A DNA stretch of 64,000 bases from Sphingobacterium composti (GCF_009829075.1 NZ_WUQZ01000011.1:34314-98313), one strand, 5' to 3'; shown: positions 24,646 through 33,747, numbered from the stretch's first letter. The notes: generated by a model not told the origin, from the letters alone. Program-made: numbers and translations.

Positions 24646-26046
24646 ATGGATGAAATGAACACAAAGCAAAGGACAATAAAATCTGAGGTTTCAATTTCAG
24701 GAATCGGTTTGCACACAGGTAAATCGGTAACCTTAACCTTAAGACCAGCTCCCGAGAATCATTGGTTCAAATTTAGACGTGTTGATCTTGATGGTCAACC
24801 CCTAGTAACGGTTGATGCGGATAACGTAACAGATACTTCAAGAGGAACTACCATATCAGAAAATGGGGCTTCTGTAAGTACTATAGAACATTTGATGGCA
24901 GCATTAATAGGCTTACAAGTGGATAATGTGCTTATTGATTTAGATGGACCTGAGGTTCCTATCTTGGATGGAAGCTCTAGTATTTTCATTGAGAAATTAA
25001 CAGAAGTAGGATTTGCTGATCAAGAAGCAGATCGTGATTTCTACGAGATCAAAGAAAATATTCATTATTCCGAACCTGATCGTAAAGTTGAGATCGTAGG
25101 TATGCCTTTGGACGGATACCGCTTGACTTGTATGATTGATTTCAATTCTCCAGTATTAGGGAGTCAACATGCGTCTATAAGTAGTATTGATGAATTCGAG
25201 AAAGAGATTTCTTCTTCACGTACTTTCTGTTTCTTACACGAGCTAGAAGCTTTGGTAAATAATAATTTGATCAAAGGTGGCGATTTGTCTAATGCTATCG
25301 TTATAGTTGATAAAGAAGTTTCTACAGAAGAGTTAGACAAGCTTCAAGATTTATTCAATAAGCGTGTGACTGTTGCTGACGAAGGAATATTAGACAATAT
25401 ACAGTTGAGACACCAAAATGAGCCTGCGCGTCATAAGCTTTTGGATATGATTGGTGATTTGGCATTGGTTGGTCGTCCTATCAAAGGTCATATTATGGCT
25501 GCAAGACCTGGTCATGCTGCTAACGTAGCCTTTGCTAAGCGTATTAAAAATCAATTTAAGAGAGATAAAAATAAGAAGAAAATAAATACGTACGATATCC
25601 ACGCAAAACCTGTGTATGATACTGTACAAATAATGAAAATCCTTCCTCATCGTCAACCTTTTTTGATGGTAGACAAGATTTTGGAATTGTCTCAAACACA
25701 TGTTGTAGGCTTAAAGAATGTGACTATGAATGAAGATTTGTTCATGGGACATTTTCCTGGAGCGCCTGTATTTCCTGGGGTATTGCAGATTGAGGCAATG
25801 GCACAGACGGGGGGTATTTTGGTTTTAAATACTGTTCCTGATCCAGAGAATTGGTTGACATTGTTCTTAAAAATTGAAAATGCAAGATTTAAAAATCAGG
25901 TGCAACCTGGAGATACTATTATATTCAGTTGCGAATTGTTAGAACCAATTCGTAGAGGTATAGCTCGTATGAAAGGTGTGGGTATGGTAGGAGAGAAAAT
26001 AGTGAGCGAAGCTGAATTAATGGCTCAAATTGTCAAAGTGAAATAA
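24646..26046 (+). CDS. lpxC/fabZ: Fused UDP-3-O-acyl-GlcNAc deacetylase / 3-hydroxyacyl-ACP dehydratase
   Basis: This 466-residue bifunctional protein is typical of Bacteroidota. Residues about 1-310 are LpxC, the zinc deacetylase that commits to lipid A. Zinc ligands are in STIEHLMAAL and RHKLLDMIGD, and the general acid His is in ARPGHAANVAFAK. Residues about 320-466 are FabZ, which dehydrates 3-hydroxyacyl-ACP; its His is in LPHRQPFLMVD and Glu in GVLQIEAMAQTGG. A second ATG 3 codons in (MNTKQ) is possible as the start. The two steps share the 3-hydroxyacyl-ACP pool, which may explain the fusion. Confidence 0.97.
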   Translation: MDEMNTKQRTIKSEVSISGIGLHTGKSVTLTLRPAPENHWFKFRRVDLDGQPLVTVDADNVTDTSRGTTISENGASVSTIEHLMAALIGLQVDNVLIDLDGPEVPILDGSSSIFIEKLTEVGFADQEADRDFYEIKENIHYSEPDRKVEIVGMPLDGYRLTCMIDFNSPVLGSQHASISSIDEFEKEISSSRTFCFLHELEALVNNNLIKGGDLSNAIVIVDKEVSTEELDKLQDLFNKRVTVADEGILDNIQLRHQNEPARHKLLDMIGDLALVGRPIKGHIMAARPGHAANVAFAKRIKNQFKRDKNKKKINTYDIHAKPVYDTVQIMKILPHRQPFLMVDKILELSQTHVVGLKNVTMNEDLFMGHFPGAPVFPGVLQIEAMAQTGGILVLNTVPDPENWLTLFLKIENARFKNQVQPGDTIIFSCELLEPIRRGIARMKGVGMVGEKIVSEAELMAQIVKVK

Positions 26047-26056
26047 TCAACATATA

Positions 26057-26851
26057 ATGATACAACCTTTATCGTATATACATCCTGAGGCAAAAATTGC
26101 CGAGAATGTCGTGATTGAGCCATTTAGCACGATACACAAGGATGTGGTAATTGGCGAGGGTACGTGGATAGGGTCAAATGTGACCATTATGAACGGCGCT
26201 CGCATCGGAAAGAACTGTCGTATCTTTCCTGGCGCGGTAATCTCAGGTGAGCCTCAAGATTTGAAATTTGAGGGCGAGGTTACGACAGCCGAAATAGGAG
26301 ATAATACAACAATACGTGAATGTGTCACAATCAATAGAGGTACTAAAGATAGATACAAAACTGTTATTGGGAAAAATTGCTTGATACAAGCGTATAGCCA
26401 TATTGCGCATGATTGTATCATCGGTGATCATTGTGTTTTTTCTAACTCAAGTACATTAGCTGGTCACATCACAGTTGGCGATCACGTGGTATTAGCAGGA
26501 TTAGTTGCGGTGCATCAATTTTGTAAAATTGGATCACATTCATTCGTGACAGGTGGTACATTAGTCCGTAAAGATGTACCTCCATTCATCAAAGCAGCAC
26601 GTGAGCCGATTTCTTATGCTGGAATCAATTCTGTAGGTCTTCGTCGTAGAGGATATTCTTCAGAGCAAATTTCGGAGATACAAAATATATATCGCGTACT
26701 TTTTGTTCAGAATAGAAATTTGGCTAAAGCCTTGGATATCGTTGAAGCTGAGTTTGAAGCGACAGAAATTAGAGACGAGATCTTAGGTTTTGTTCGTAGT
26801 TCAAATCGTGGCGTAGTTCGCGGTTTCAATACTGGAAAAATTGGCGTTTAA
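26057..26851 (+). CDS. lpxA: Acyl-ACP--UDP-N-acetylglucosamine O-acyltransferase
   Basis: This 264-residue trimeric acyltransferase carries out the first step of lipid A synthesis. Hexapeptide repeats run from about residue 5 to 190 (IHPEAKIAENVVIEPF, GDNTTIRECVTINRGT, IQAYSHIAHDCIIGDHCVFSN). The catalytic His is in AYSHIAHD. A C-terminal helical domain holds GLRRRGYSSEQISEIQNIYRVLF. Length and motifs are normal. It starts 10 bases after lpxC/fabZ. Confidence 0.97.
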   Translation: MIQPLSYIHPEAKIAENVVIEPFSTIHKDVVIGEGTWIGSNVTIMNGARIGKNCRIFPGAVISGEPQDLKFEGEVTTAEIGDNTTIRECVTINRGTKDRYKTVIGKNCLIQAYSHIAHDCIIGDHCVFSNSSTLAGHITVGDHVVLAGLVAVHQFCKIGSHSFVTGGTLVRKDVPPFIKAAREPISYAGINSVGLRRRGYSSEQISEIQNIYRVLFVQNRNLAKALDIVEAEFEATEIRDEILGFVRSSNRGVVRGFNTGKIGV

Positions 26852-26872
26852 TTTTTTAAAGAAGGAATATTA

Positions 26873-27493
26873 TTGAATATAACTTTACATAATATCGGGA
26901 GAAGGTTTAATCAAGAATGGATTTTTAAAGGTATTGACTATACCTTCTCTTCAAATAAATCATATGCCATATTAGGACCAAATGGATCAGGTAAATCGAC
27001 ACTTATCAAAGTGTTGACTGGCCAATTAACACCTAGTGAAGGGAAGATTATATTTACAGATAATTCCAACACCATTGATGTCGAAAACATCTATCAATAC
27101 CTTTCTATTGCAGCACCTTACATTGAATTGATCGAGGAATTTACACTTAATGAATTACTCGATTTTCATTTCAAATACAAAAAACCGCTTGCAGATTTTC
27201 AAAATAGTCAAATCATTGAATTATTAGGTATGGAAAAATCTGCAAATAAGGGTTTAAAGTTTTTTTCTTCTGGAATGAAACAACGAGTTAAATTAGCTTT
27301 GGCATGTTGTAGTGATTCTAAAATATTATTTCTGGACGAACCTACCTCAAATCTTGATACTTCTGGCGAAAGTTGGTACTTAGAATTGCTTAAAAAAACA
27401 TTTATCTCCGAGAGATTACTCATAATCGGTTCTAATCAAGAAAAGGAGTATGGTTTTTGTGACGAAAAATTTTCTATAACCTCTTATAAGTAA
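26873..27493 (+). CDS. Small stand-alone ABC ATPase
   Basis: This 206-residue ABC ATPase has Walker A GPNGSGKST, a signature written FSSGMKQRVKLALA (SSGMK instead of LSGGQ), Walker B KILFLDEPTSNLD, and a final region without the usual switch His block (IIGSNQEKEYGF). It starts at TTG (26873), 21 bases after lpxA, and is probably co-transcribed with the lipid A genes. No permease is adjacent. It could partner with an unlinked membrane protein. The family call is certain, the role unknown. Confidence 0.88.
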   Translation: MNITLHNIGRRFNQEWIFKGIDYTFSSNKSYAILGPNGSGKSTLIKVLTGQLTPSEGKIIFTDNSNTIDVENIYQYLSIAAPYIELIEEFTLNELLDFHFKYKKPLADFQNSQIIELLGMEKSANKGLKFFSSGMKQRVKLALACCSDSKILFLDEPTSNLDTSGESWYLELLKKTFISERLLIIGSNQEKEYGFCDEKFSITSYK

Positions 27494-27525
27494 TTCTTCA
27501 GTTTTTTTAAGCGCTTTGTTTTTTC

Positions 27526-27533
27526 TATTTTTG
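27526..27533 (+). promoter_or_regulatory. Promoter -7 box of efp
   Basis: TATTTTTG matches the -7 consensus 27 bases before the efp ATG. A TTTG lies too close upstream to act as a normal -33 element. Confidence 0.5.
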
Positions 27534-27560
27534 CATTTGTAAACAATAATATAAATCAAA

Positions 27561-28121
27561 ATGGCTAAAGCTTCAGATGTAAAATCAGGAAATGTTTTAC
27601 GTTTCAATGGTGAATTAGTAACTGTTGAAGAATATATACACCGTACACCAGGTAACTTACGTGCTTTTTATCAAGCGAGAATGCGTAATGTTAAGACTGG
27701 TAAATTAGTAGAATATAGATTTCGTGTAGACGAGGCGGTAGAGATTGCACGCGTAGAGACAAATGATTACCAATATTTGTATGAAGATGGTGATTTTTTT
27801 GTTGTAATGGACAATGACTCTTACGAACAATTTAATATTCCAAAATTTTTATTTGGAAATTCGGCACGCTTTTTGAAAGAAGGTATGAACGTGGTTGTAG
27901 CGTTTGAAAGTGATGAACCAATTATGGCTCATGCACCTAAAAATGTGGAATTAGAGATTACGTATACAGAGCCAGCAGTGAAAGGTGATACATCTACAAA
28001 CGCATTGAAAAAAGCAACTGTTGAGACAGGCGTTGAAATCAATGTTCCGTTATTTATCAATCAAGGTGATAAGGTAAAAGTAGATACAACGTCTGGTGAT
28101 TATATCGAACGTGTAAAATAA
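27561..28121 (+). CDS. efp: Translation elongation factor P
   Basis: This 186-residue factor relieves ribosome stalling at proline stretches. The KOW-like N-domain (1-65), OB domain II (about 66-130) and domain III (about 131-186, with GVEINVPLFINQGDKVKVDTTSGDYIER) are all present. The tip of the N-domain loop reads RTPGNLRAF, so the position of the modified Lys/Arg in other bacteria is Asn32. That implies neither EpmA-type lysylation nor rhamnosylation of Arg at that site. A promoter box lies upstream and a terminator follows. Confidence 0.96.
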   Translation: MAKASDVKSGNVLRFNGELVTVEEYIHRTPGNLRAFYQARMRNVKTGKLVEYRFRVDEAVEIARVETNDYQYLYEDGDFFVVMDNDSYEQFNIPKFLFGNSARFLKEGMNVVVAFESDEPIMAHAPKNVELEITYTEPAVKGDTSTNALKKATVETGVEINVPLFINQGDKVKVDTTSGDYIERVK

Positions 28122-28155
28122 TACATATAAAGAATTAGGTTTAGGTTGATTATTT

Positions 28156-28186
28156 CGGTCTTGTTAGTACTCAAACTACAAGGCCG
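28156..28186 (+). terminator. Terminator of efp
   Basis: CGGTCTTGT (28156-28164) pairs with ACAAGGCCG (28178-28186), with one G-U pair, followed by TTTTTTA. Confidence 0.75.
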
Positions 28187-28209
28187 TTTTTTATTTAGCA
28201 TCATTAGAA

Positions 28210-28794
28210 ATGACCAAATCTGAATTGCGGAAGATTTTTAGGGAAAAACGTAATCGTCTATCCATTGAGGAACAACGGTTATTAAACGAAAACTTATTAG
28301 AACAGTTCAAAACAATTGATTGGTCTAATTATTCTTATGTGCATGTATATTTACCCCTTACAAAGTTTAATGAGCCCGATACTTCCAATTTGTTAAATTG
28401 GCTTCGTCAATATCATCCTCATTTAAAGCTGGTCATCTCCAAATCTAACTTTGATACAGGCGAACTACTTCATTATGAACTTAAAGCTGAAACAAAATTA
28501 GTAGAAAACAACTACGGTATTTTAGAGCCGATGAATGGGGTGTTAGTAGATGAAAAGTTGTTAGATGTTGTTCTTGTACCATTGTTAGTGGTAGATTGTT
28601 TTGGTAATCGAATAGGATATGGAAAAGGTTTTTATGATCGGTTTTTATTGAAATGTAGAAAAGATGTTAAGTCATACGGTGTAAGTTTTTTTGAACCTGT
28701 TGAGCTTATAAGCGATGTTGGAGAATGGGATGTACGGTTGACTAATCTTATTACACCTGAGAGATTATATTCTTTTAATAAAAAGCAGCCTTAG
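28210..28794 (+). CDS. 5-formyltetrahydrofolate cyclo-ligase
   Basis: This 194-residue enzyme converts 5-formyl-THF to 5,10-methenyl-THF with ATP, returning stored folate to one-carbon metabolism. It has the N-terminal basic block SELRKIFREKRNRLS, the central VYLPLTKFNEPDT, and the signature VPLLVVDCFGNRIGYGKGFYDRFL, which holds the ATP/substrate loop. Length is normal for the family. It sits alone between two terminators and converges with the MFS transporter gene. Confidence 0.93.
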   Translation: MTKSELRKIFREKRNRLSIEEQRLLNENLLEQFKTIDWSNYSYVHVYLPLTKFNEPDTSNLLNWLRQYHPHLKLVISKSNFDTGELLHYELKAETKLVENNYGILEPMNGVLVDEKLLDVVLVPLLVVDCFGNRIGYGKGFYDRFLLKCRKDVKSYGVSFFEPVELISDVGEWDVRLTNLITPERLYSFNKKQP

Positions 28795-28818
28795 AATCAA
28801 AAATCTAAGGCTGCTTTT
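28781..28818. terminator. Bidirectional terminator between the folate ligase and the MFS gene
   Basis: A perfect 15-base stem (28781-28795 with 28804-28818) overlaps the ligase stop codon. T-rich runs follow on both strands (TTTTTA on plus, TTTTTATT on minus). Confidence 0.8.
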
Positions 28819-28842
28819 TATTAATATAGTGTTACAAAGTAA

Positions 28843-30153
28843 TTATGCTTTTTTACCAACTTTGTGACCTTTTGTAGCGAAATATAAGATGTATAAATAT
28901 GGTGGAACCATTGCTACTAGGAATGCGATTTGGAAATTCATACCGACAGTATCCTTTAAGAATCCATATAGCAAAGGCCAAATAGCACCACCCGCAATAC
29001 CCATTACCATAATAGCTGAACCAGTTTTTGTGAATCTACCTAGCCCTTTGATTCCAAGAGGGAAAATAGCTGGCCACAATAAAGCATTAGCAACACCTAA
29101 CAAAGCCAAGGCGATATACGAAGTTAATCCGGTAGTAAATACAGAGAATATTGTTAAACCAATACCAACAAATGTACAGATACGTAAAGCATATTGTTGG
29201 GATACATATTTAGGAATGGTGGCAATACCAATAAAATAACCTAAAAGCATACACGAAAGTGTAAATGCAGTACCGTATTTGACAAAAAACTCAGGCAATG
29301 CTAATTGTTGTCCGTAAGTACCAATGATATCACCAGCCATAACTTCTACTGCTACAGTTGCAAAAATGGCTAATGAACCTAAGAACAAATGAGGGAAATC
29401 AAATACGCTTTTCTTTTTATCTGCAGGGCTTGCCGCTAGTTCAGCGTCATCCTCTTTGTCTACATCAACAGGAGGCATTTTTGCTAATTTGATGACCAAA
29501 GCAAAGAAGCAAACAACCACTGCTAAAATAATATAAAGTGTGTCAACACGGCTTAACAATGATTCTAGTAACGCATCTTTTTCAGCACCAGCAGGAAGAG
29601 TTTGGATTTTTTCTGAAATTTCGGCCGAACCTTTTAATAGGATTCCACCTAAGATAAATGGAACAATAATCCCAGCACCTTTGTTAAATACACCAGCAAT
29701 TGCGATACGTTGTGCCGCACTATCTATTGGGCCGATAATGCTTAAGTAGGGGTTTACAGCTGTCTGCATTAGAGCCATAGCGGAGCCTTGTACGAATATA
29801 CCCAACAAAAATAATCCGTAGCTGCTTTGATGAGCTGCTGGAATAAATATTAATGATCCAACTCCCAAAAGAATTAGGCTTAAAATAAGGCCATTTTCAA
29901 AACCTGTTTTTTTAATAATCCATGAACTTGGTAAAGCCAAGAAAAAATAAGCAATATAAGACGCAAACAACACAAAAAATGCTTGGAGGTCTGAAGTTAA
30001 ACTAAATGCTAATTTTACGAAAGGAATCAGCGCACCATTTGCCCATGTAAAAAAACCTAGGATAAAAAATAAAAGACAACAAATTGCCATAGGCAAAAAG
30101 GCCGTTTTTTGTGGCGCGTTACCCAAAGCGCTTGAGGAAGATGTTGAAGACAT
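28843..30153 (-). CDS. FHS-family sugar MFS transporter (glucose/galactose/fucose type)
   Basis: This 436-residue inner-membrane transporter has 12 predicted hydrophobic segments and the FHS-type N-terminal block FFILGFFTWANGALIPFVK, plus MALMQTAVNPYLSIIGP and QRIAIAGVFNKGAGIIVPF, typical of the GluP/FucP-like group. A charged cytoplasmic loop (about 225-245, KMPPVDVDKEDDAEL) divides the halves. It is transcribed away from the LacI gene, and a LacI-operator-like palindrome lies about 130 bases upstream, so it is probably regulated with the ribose/sugar locus. The exact sugar is not visible. Confidence 0.88.
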   Translation of the reverse strand: MSSTSSSSALGNAPQKTAFLPMAICCLLFFILGFFTWANGALIPFVKLAFSLTSDLQAFFVLFASYIAYFFLALPSSWIIKKTGFENGLILSLILLGVGSLIFIPAAHQSSYGLFLLGIFVQGSAMALMQTAVNPYLSIIGPIDSAAQRIAIAGVFNKGAGIIVPFILGGILLKGSAEISEKIQTLPAGAEKDALLESLLSRVDTLYIILAVVVCFFALVIKLAKMPPVDVDKEDDAELAASPADKKKSVFDFPHLFLGSLAIFATVAVEVMAGDIIGTYGQQLALPEFFVKYGTAFTLSCMLLGYFIGIATIPKYVSQQYALRICTFVGIGLTIFSVFTTGLTSYIALALLGVANALLWPAIFPLGIKGLGRFTKTGSAIMVMGIAGGAIWPLLYGFLKDTVGMNFQIAFLVAMVPPYLYILYFATKGHKVGKKA

Positions 30154-30285
30154 AAAATTTTTTATTTTACTAAAGTATACTTGAAACTTTTTGTATTGGC
30201 ATTATGATTATCACGGTTTAAATAGCCCAGTTTCTATTACAAGACTAATAAAATTTAATGGATTTTAGAAAAAAAATATTTCAAT

Positions 30286-30295
30286 CAAACGTTTG
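30286..30295. promoter_or_regulatory. Putative LacI-family operator
   Basis: CAAACGTTTG is a perfect palindrome with the central CG typical of LacI-family operators. It lies between the divergent MFS and LacI-type genes. Confidence 0.4.
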
Positions 30296-30318
30296 TTCTT
30301 TTTAAATTTTATAATAAA

Positions 30319-30347
30319 AGAGAGACTTCGTTGGGCGAAGTCTCTCT
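30319..30347 (-). terminator. Orphan terminator-like hairpin
   Basis: AGAGAGACTTCG (30319-30330) pairs perfectly with CGAAGTCTCTCT (30336-30347). On the minus strand the stem ends in TTTTATTATA, like a terminator. No minus-strand gene lies upstream, so it may end an unannotated small RNA starting somewhere in 30350-30500. Confidence 0.45.
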
Positions 30348-30538
30348 AAAAACCTAAACCGTATCATATTACCAAATGAATGGTATTTTAAATGATAACA
30401 ATGACGACGATAAAAAGGTTTTAACTTTTTTTATTTTTTAAGCACGGTCGTGATGAATTTAGATTATTTGCTATCTTTCGCAGTTCTATATGCATTTTTT
30501 TAATAATGTGTGTAGTCATTGGATTATATAATTATTGC

Positions 30539-31564
30539 ATGGATCATCAAGTCACCATTAAAACTATAGCTAGCAAAACCAATTTTTCTTTAACTACCGT
30601 TTCTCGGGTTCTAAATGGTACTTCTGAAAAATATAGAATATCAAAAAGCACCCAGGATATCATTCTTAAAGAGGCAGCATTGCAGGGATATATACCTAAT
30701 ATGGCTGCTAAAACTTTGCGAAACAATAAAAGTTATACGATTGGTTTGATAGTGCCAAGTCTTAATAATCCATTCTTTTCAAAAGTTGCAAGTACATTAA
30801 CAAAAATTTTATTTAAGCATGGATTTGTGGTGGTGATAAGTGATTGTGACAACAATGAGAAAGAAGAAGAACGTATACTAAAAACACTTTTGTCACATAA
30901 TTTGTCAGGGTTAATTGCTATTCCTATCGGTGTAAAGAAAAATTATGAAATACTTAAATCACTTCATATAAATACTGTTTTTATAGATCGCTTCTTTGAT
31001 GATTTTGAATATTTCTCTGTATCTACAGATCATTATAATTCAACGACCTTATTGATGGAACATTTAATTGAAATGGGACATGAGAAAATTGCTTGTATAC
31101 AAGGAGATTTAAATGCCATTTCGAATCAACTTCGTGTAAAAGGGTATGAAAAAGCAATTAAGAAGCACTCTCTAATATATAATTATGTAGCCGGAAGTAG
31201 TTTTACTACCGAAAAAGGTTATGAGGAGATGAAACTTCTTATAAATCAAAAAGATCGACCTACAGCAGTTATAGCTTTGAGTGATACAATTTTGTTAGGC
31301 ATGTTAAAAGCTATAAAAGAAGAGAATCTACGTATTCCTGAAGATATATCTGTAGTATCTATTGATAATTCATCATATTTGGACTACTTGCAAGTGCCTA
31401 TAACTTCCATTGATCAGCCAGTTCTAGAGATCGCAGATTTCGCAGCTAATCTTATAATAGATATTCTTGATGGGAAAATCGTTTACAACTCTAATTCTAC
31501 AGACAAGAACATTACGATTGAATCACAAATAATAAAAAGATCATCTGTTAAAAAAATTGAATAG
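30539..31564 (+). CDS. LacI-family transcriptional regulator
   Basis: This 341-residue repressor has the N-terminal helix-turn-helix VTIKTIASKTNFSLTTVSRVLNG and hinge-helix NMAAKTLRNNKSYTIGLIVP, followed by the periplasmic-binding-protein-like sugar domain (about 60-330). I chose the ATG at 30539 rather than one 11 codons upstream (30506), because family members begin just before the VTIKTIA block. It lies between a divergent sugar transporter and the ribokinase operon, and is the likely controller of both. The effector would be a sugar or sugar phosphate, probably ribose-related from context. Confidence 0.92.
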   Translation: MDHQVTIKTIASKTNFSLTTVSRVLNGTSEKYRISKSTQDIILKEAALQGYIPNMAAKTLRNNKSYTIGLIVPSLNNPFFSKVASTLTKILFKHGFVVVISDCDNNEKEEERILKTLLSHNLSGLIAIPIGVKKNYEILKSLHINTVFIDRFFDDFEYFSVSTDHYNSTTLLMEHLIEMGHEKIACIQGDLNAISNQLRVKGYEKAIKKHSLIYNYVAGSSFTTEKGYEEMKLLINQKDRPTAVIALSDTILLGMLKAIKEENLRIPEDISVVSIDNSSYLDYLQVPITSIDQPVLEIADFAANLIIDILDGKIVYNSNSTDKNITIESQIIKRSSVKKIE

Positions 31565-31677
31565 TCATTTTTAATGAATTTTATATTAAATTTTTGACAT
31601 GACACGGGAGAATACTCTGTGACATATTTTAAAATGTAACAATTTAATAGCTTTTGTTTTTAAAAATATTTTTTTAT

Positions 31678-31721
31678 TTTGGTGTATTAGAAAATATTTT
31701 TAATTTGCGACAACGTTATCG
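31678..31721 (+). promoter_or_regulatory. Promoter and operator of the ribokinase operon
   Basis: TTTG (31678-31681), an 18-base gap and TTAATTTG (31700-31707, 7 of 8 to TAnnTTTG) form a promoter. It is followed at once by CGACAACGTTATCG (31708-31721), a near-perfect palindrome (12 of 14 positions) around ACGT, placed over the expected start of transcription. A LacI-family protein bound there would block initiation. Confidence 0.5.
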
Positions 31722-31749
31722 TTAAGGTTTTTATTATAATTAAACCAAT

Positions 31750-32688
31750 ATGCCTAATAATCGAAATATAATAGTTGTCGGAAGTATCAATACGGATATG
31801 ATTGTTTCTACTGATAGGTTTCCTAATCCTGGTGAAACAGTATTAGCACATCAGTTTAATATGGTTTTGGGAGGAAAGGGCGCAAATCAAGCTGTTTCTG
31901 CCGCAAGATTAGGAGCACATGTTACATTAGCTGCACGCGTTGGAAATGATGTGTTTGGGAGTAAAGCTATTGAAACTCTAAAAGCTGAGCAAATCGACGT
32001 TTCCATGATTTCTATTGACGAAAAATTTGCATCAGGAGTAGCGTTAATTAGCGTAGATAGTAAGGCAGAGAATACTATTGTAGTCTCTCCAGGGGCAAAT
32101 AATAATTTGCTTTTTGATGAAATGAATTCTTTTGAGAATATTATCAATGAGAATAGTATTGCTGTTTTTCAATTGGAGATTCCAGTTGATACAATTATAA
32201 AAGTTTGTGAATTTGCAAAGGCAAAAGGCGCAAAGGTAATATTAAACCCCGCTCCAGCGCGCGAATTACCTCCTTCATTATTAGCTAATGTAGATATTAT
32301 CACCCCTAACCAAACTGAAGCCAAATTATTATCCGGAATAACGGTTGTTAATGAAGAGTCTGCTTTAGACGCAGCAAGAATAATTCATCAGTTAGGGCCA
32401 CAAATAGTTATTATTACTATGGGGGCAGCAGGGTCTTTTATCTATACAGGTTCAGAGTCGGTCTTAGTTCCATCATATGTAGTAAATGCAACCGATACTA
32501 CTGCAGCTGGTGATGTTTATAATGGTGCATTAGCGGTATCCTTGTCTCAAGATAAAAGTATTTTTGAGGCTGTGGAATACGCTACAGCAGCAGCAGCCAT
32601 TTCGGTAACGCGATTTGGAGCTCAAGATTCAGCACCAACAAATGAAGAAGTTTCAAGGTTTTTATCAATAAATAAATGTAAAAATTAA
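31750..32688 (+). CDS. rbsK: Ribokinase
   Basis: This 312-residue PfkB-family sugar kinase phosphorylates ribose to ribose-5-phosphate. It opens with VVGSINTDMIVSTDRFPNPGETV, shows the substrate-binding GGKGANQAVSAARLGA (about 40-55), and has the ATP/anion-hole motif TDTTAAGDVYNGAL near 252 with the catalytic Asp. VILNPAPARELP and NQTEAKLLSGI are also RbsK-like. It starts 62 bases after the -33 box described above and is followed 11 bases later by a transporter gene. The ribose assignment rests on close motif agreement with RbsK. Confidence 0.93.
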   Translation: MPNNRNIIVVGSINTDMIVSTDRFPNPGETVLAHQFNMVLGGKGANQAVSAARLGAHVTLAARVGNDVFGSKAIETLKAEQIDVSMISIDEKFASGVALISVDSKAENTIVVSPGANNNLLFDEMNSFENIINENSIAVFQLEIPVDTIIKVCEFAKAKGAKVILNPAPARELPPSLLANVDIITPNQTEAKLLSGITVVNEESALDAARIIHQLGPQIVIITMGAAGSFIYTGSESVLVPSYVVNATDTTAAGDVYNGALAVSLSQDKSIFEAVEYATAAAAISVTRFGAQDSAPTNEEVSRFLSINKCKN

Positions 32689-32699
32689 GATTTTTTATT

Positions 32700-33704
32700 A
32701 TGTATATCGTTGAAAGTTATAGTTTTGCGGTTTTTTTATGTTTTATCACCATGTTGTGTTGGGGATCATGGGGTAATACGCAGAAAATGTCTTCTGGAAG
32801 TTGGCGTTTTGAGCTGTTTTATTGGGATTATGTACTAGGGATGTTGTTATTCTCTCTGATATCTGCATTTACTTTGGGATCATATGGTGAAGAAGGACGG
32901 TCTTTCTTAGTAGATTTGAAACAAGCAGAATCTAACAACCTTCTATCTGCAATATTGGGAGGTATAGTGTTTAATGCCGGGAATATTCTTTTGTCTGCCT
33001 CGATTTCTATTGCTGGAATGTCAGTAGCATTTCCTGTGGGCGTAGGTATTGCACTAGTATTAGGGGTGATAATAAACTATTTGGGTGCTCAACAAGGTGA
33101 TCCTATATGGCTCTGTCTAGGGGTATTATTTGTAGTAGTTGCGATAGTAATAAATGCTATAGTGTATCGTAAAAAATCACAAAATGTTTCCGACAAGGGT
33201 AGCAAAAAGGGAATTTATTTAGCTGTATTTGCGGGTATTTTGATGGCTTTTTTCTATAGATTTATAGCGGCATCAATGGATTTGGAAAATCTTAATTCAC
33301 CCGAAGTGGGCAAAATGACTCCTTATACAGCATTTTTTGTGTTCACTATTGGTGTATTGATCTCAAACTTGCTATTCAACACATTATTAATTTATAAGCC
33401 ATTTGTAGGCAATCCGAGTAGTTATAAGGCGTATTTTTCAGGATCTTTCAAAAACCATATTACAGGTGTTTTAGGAGGAATGATATGGGGATGCGGAAAT
33501 GCCTTGAATCTTATTGCTGCAGGTAAAGCTGGGGCTGCTATTTCGTATGGTTTAGGGCAGGGTGCGACACTAGTTGCGGCTTTATGGGGTGTTTTTATTT
33601 GGAAAGAATTTAAAACCATCCAACCTGCTGTTAATGGAAAATTAGCGCTAATGTTTTTCTTCTTTCTACTGGGTATTACCTTAATTATAATCGCAGGCAC
33701 TTAG
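32700..33704 (+). CDS. Sugar transporter of the GRP/DMT superfamily
   Basis: This 334-residue inner-membrane protein has about ten hydrophobic segments and the opening FLCFITMLCWGSWGNTQKM, typical of the glucose/ribose porter-like group (RbsU/RhaT relatives). GGIVFNAGNILLSASISIAGMSVAFPVGVGIALVLG is the first-half signature and LGGMIWGCGNALNLIAAGKAGAAISYGLGQG the second. It is co-transcribed with rbsK and followed by two exported ADP-ribosylglycohydrolases, so it is the likely uptake route for the released sugar. Specificity is inferred from context. Confidence 0.87.
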   Translation: MYIVESYSFAVFLCFITMLCWGSWGNTQKMSSGSWRFELFYWDYVLGMLLFSLISAFTLGSYGEEGRSFLVDLKQAESNNLLSAILGGIVFNAGNILLSASISIAGMSVAFPVGVGIALVLGVIINYLGAQQGDPIWLCLGVLFVVVAIVINAIVYRKKSQNVSDKGSKKGIYLAVFAGILMAFFYRFIAASMDLENLNSPEVGKMTPYTAFFVFTIGVLISNLLFNTLLIYKPFVGNPSSYKAYFSGSFKNHITGVLGGMIWGCGNALNLIAAGKAGAAISYGLGQGATLVAALWGVFIWKEFKTIQPAVNGKLALMFFFFLLGITLIIIAGT

Positions 33705-33747
33705 TTGAAGAGTACAGTAATACCTATTTTTAAACAACATTTACATT

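Larger units (their letters stand above)
30154..30538. other. Intergenic region between MFS gene and lacI-type regulator
   Basis: No gene is convincing here. It holds the palindrome CAAACGTTTG (30286-30295), a 12-base hairpin (30319-30347) and a near-consensus -7 box TATCTTTC (30472-30479) about 60 bases before the regulator's ATG. The rest is A/T-rich without clear structure. Confidence 0.5.
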
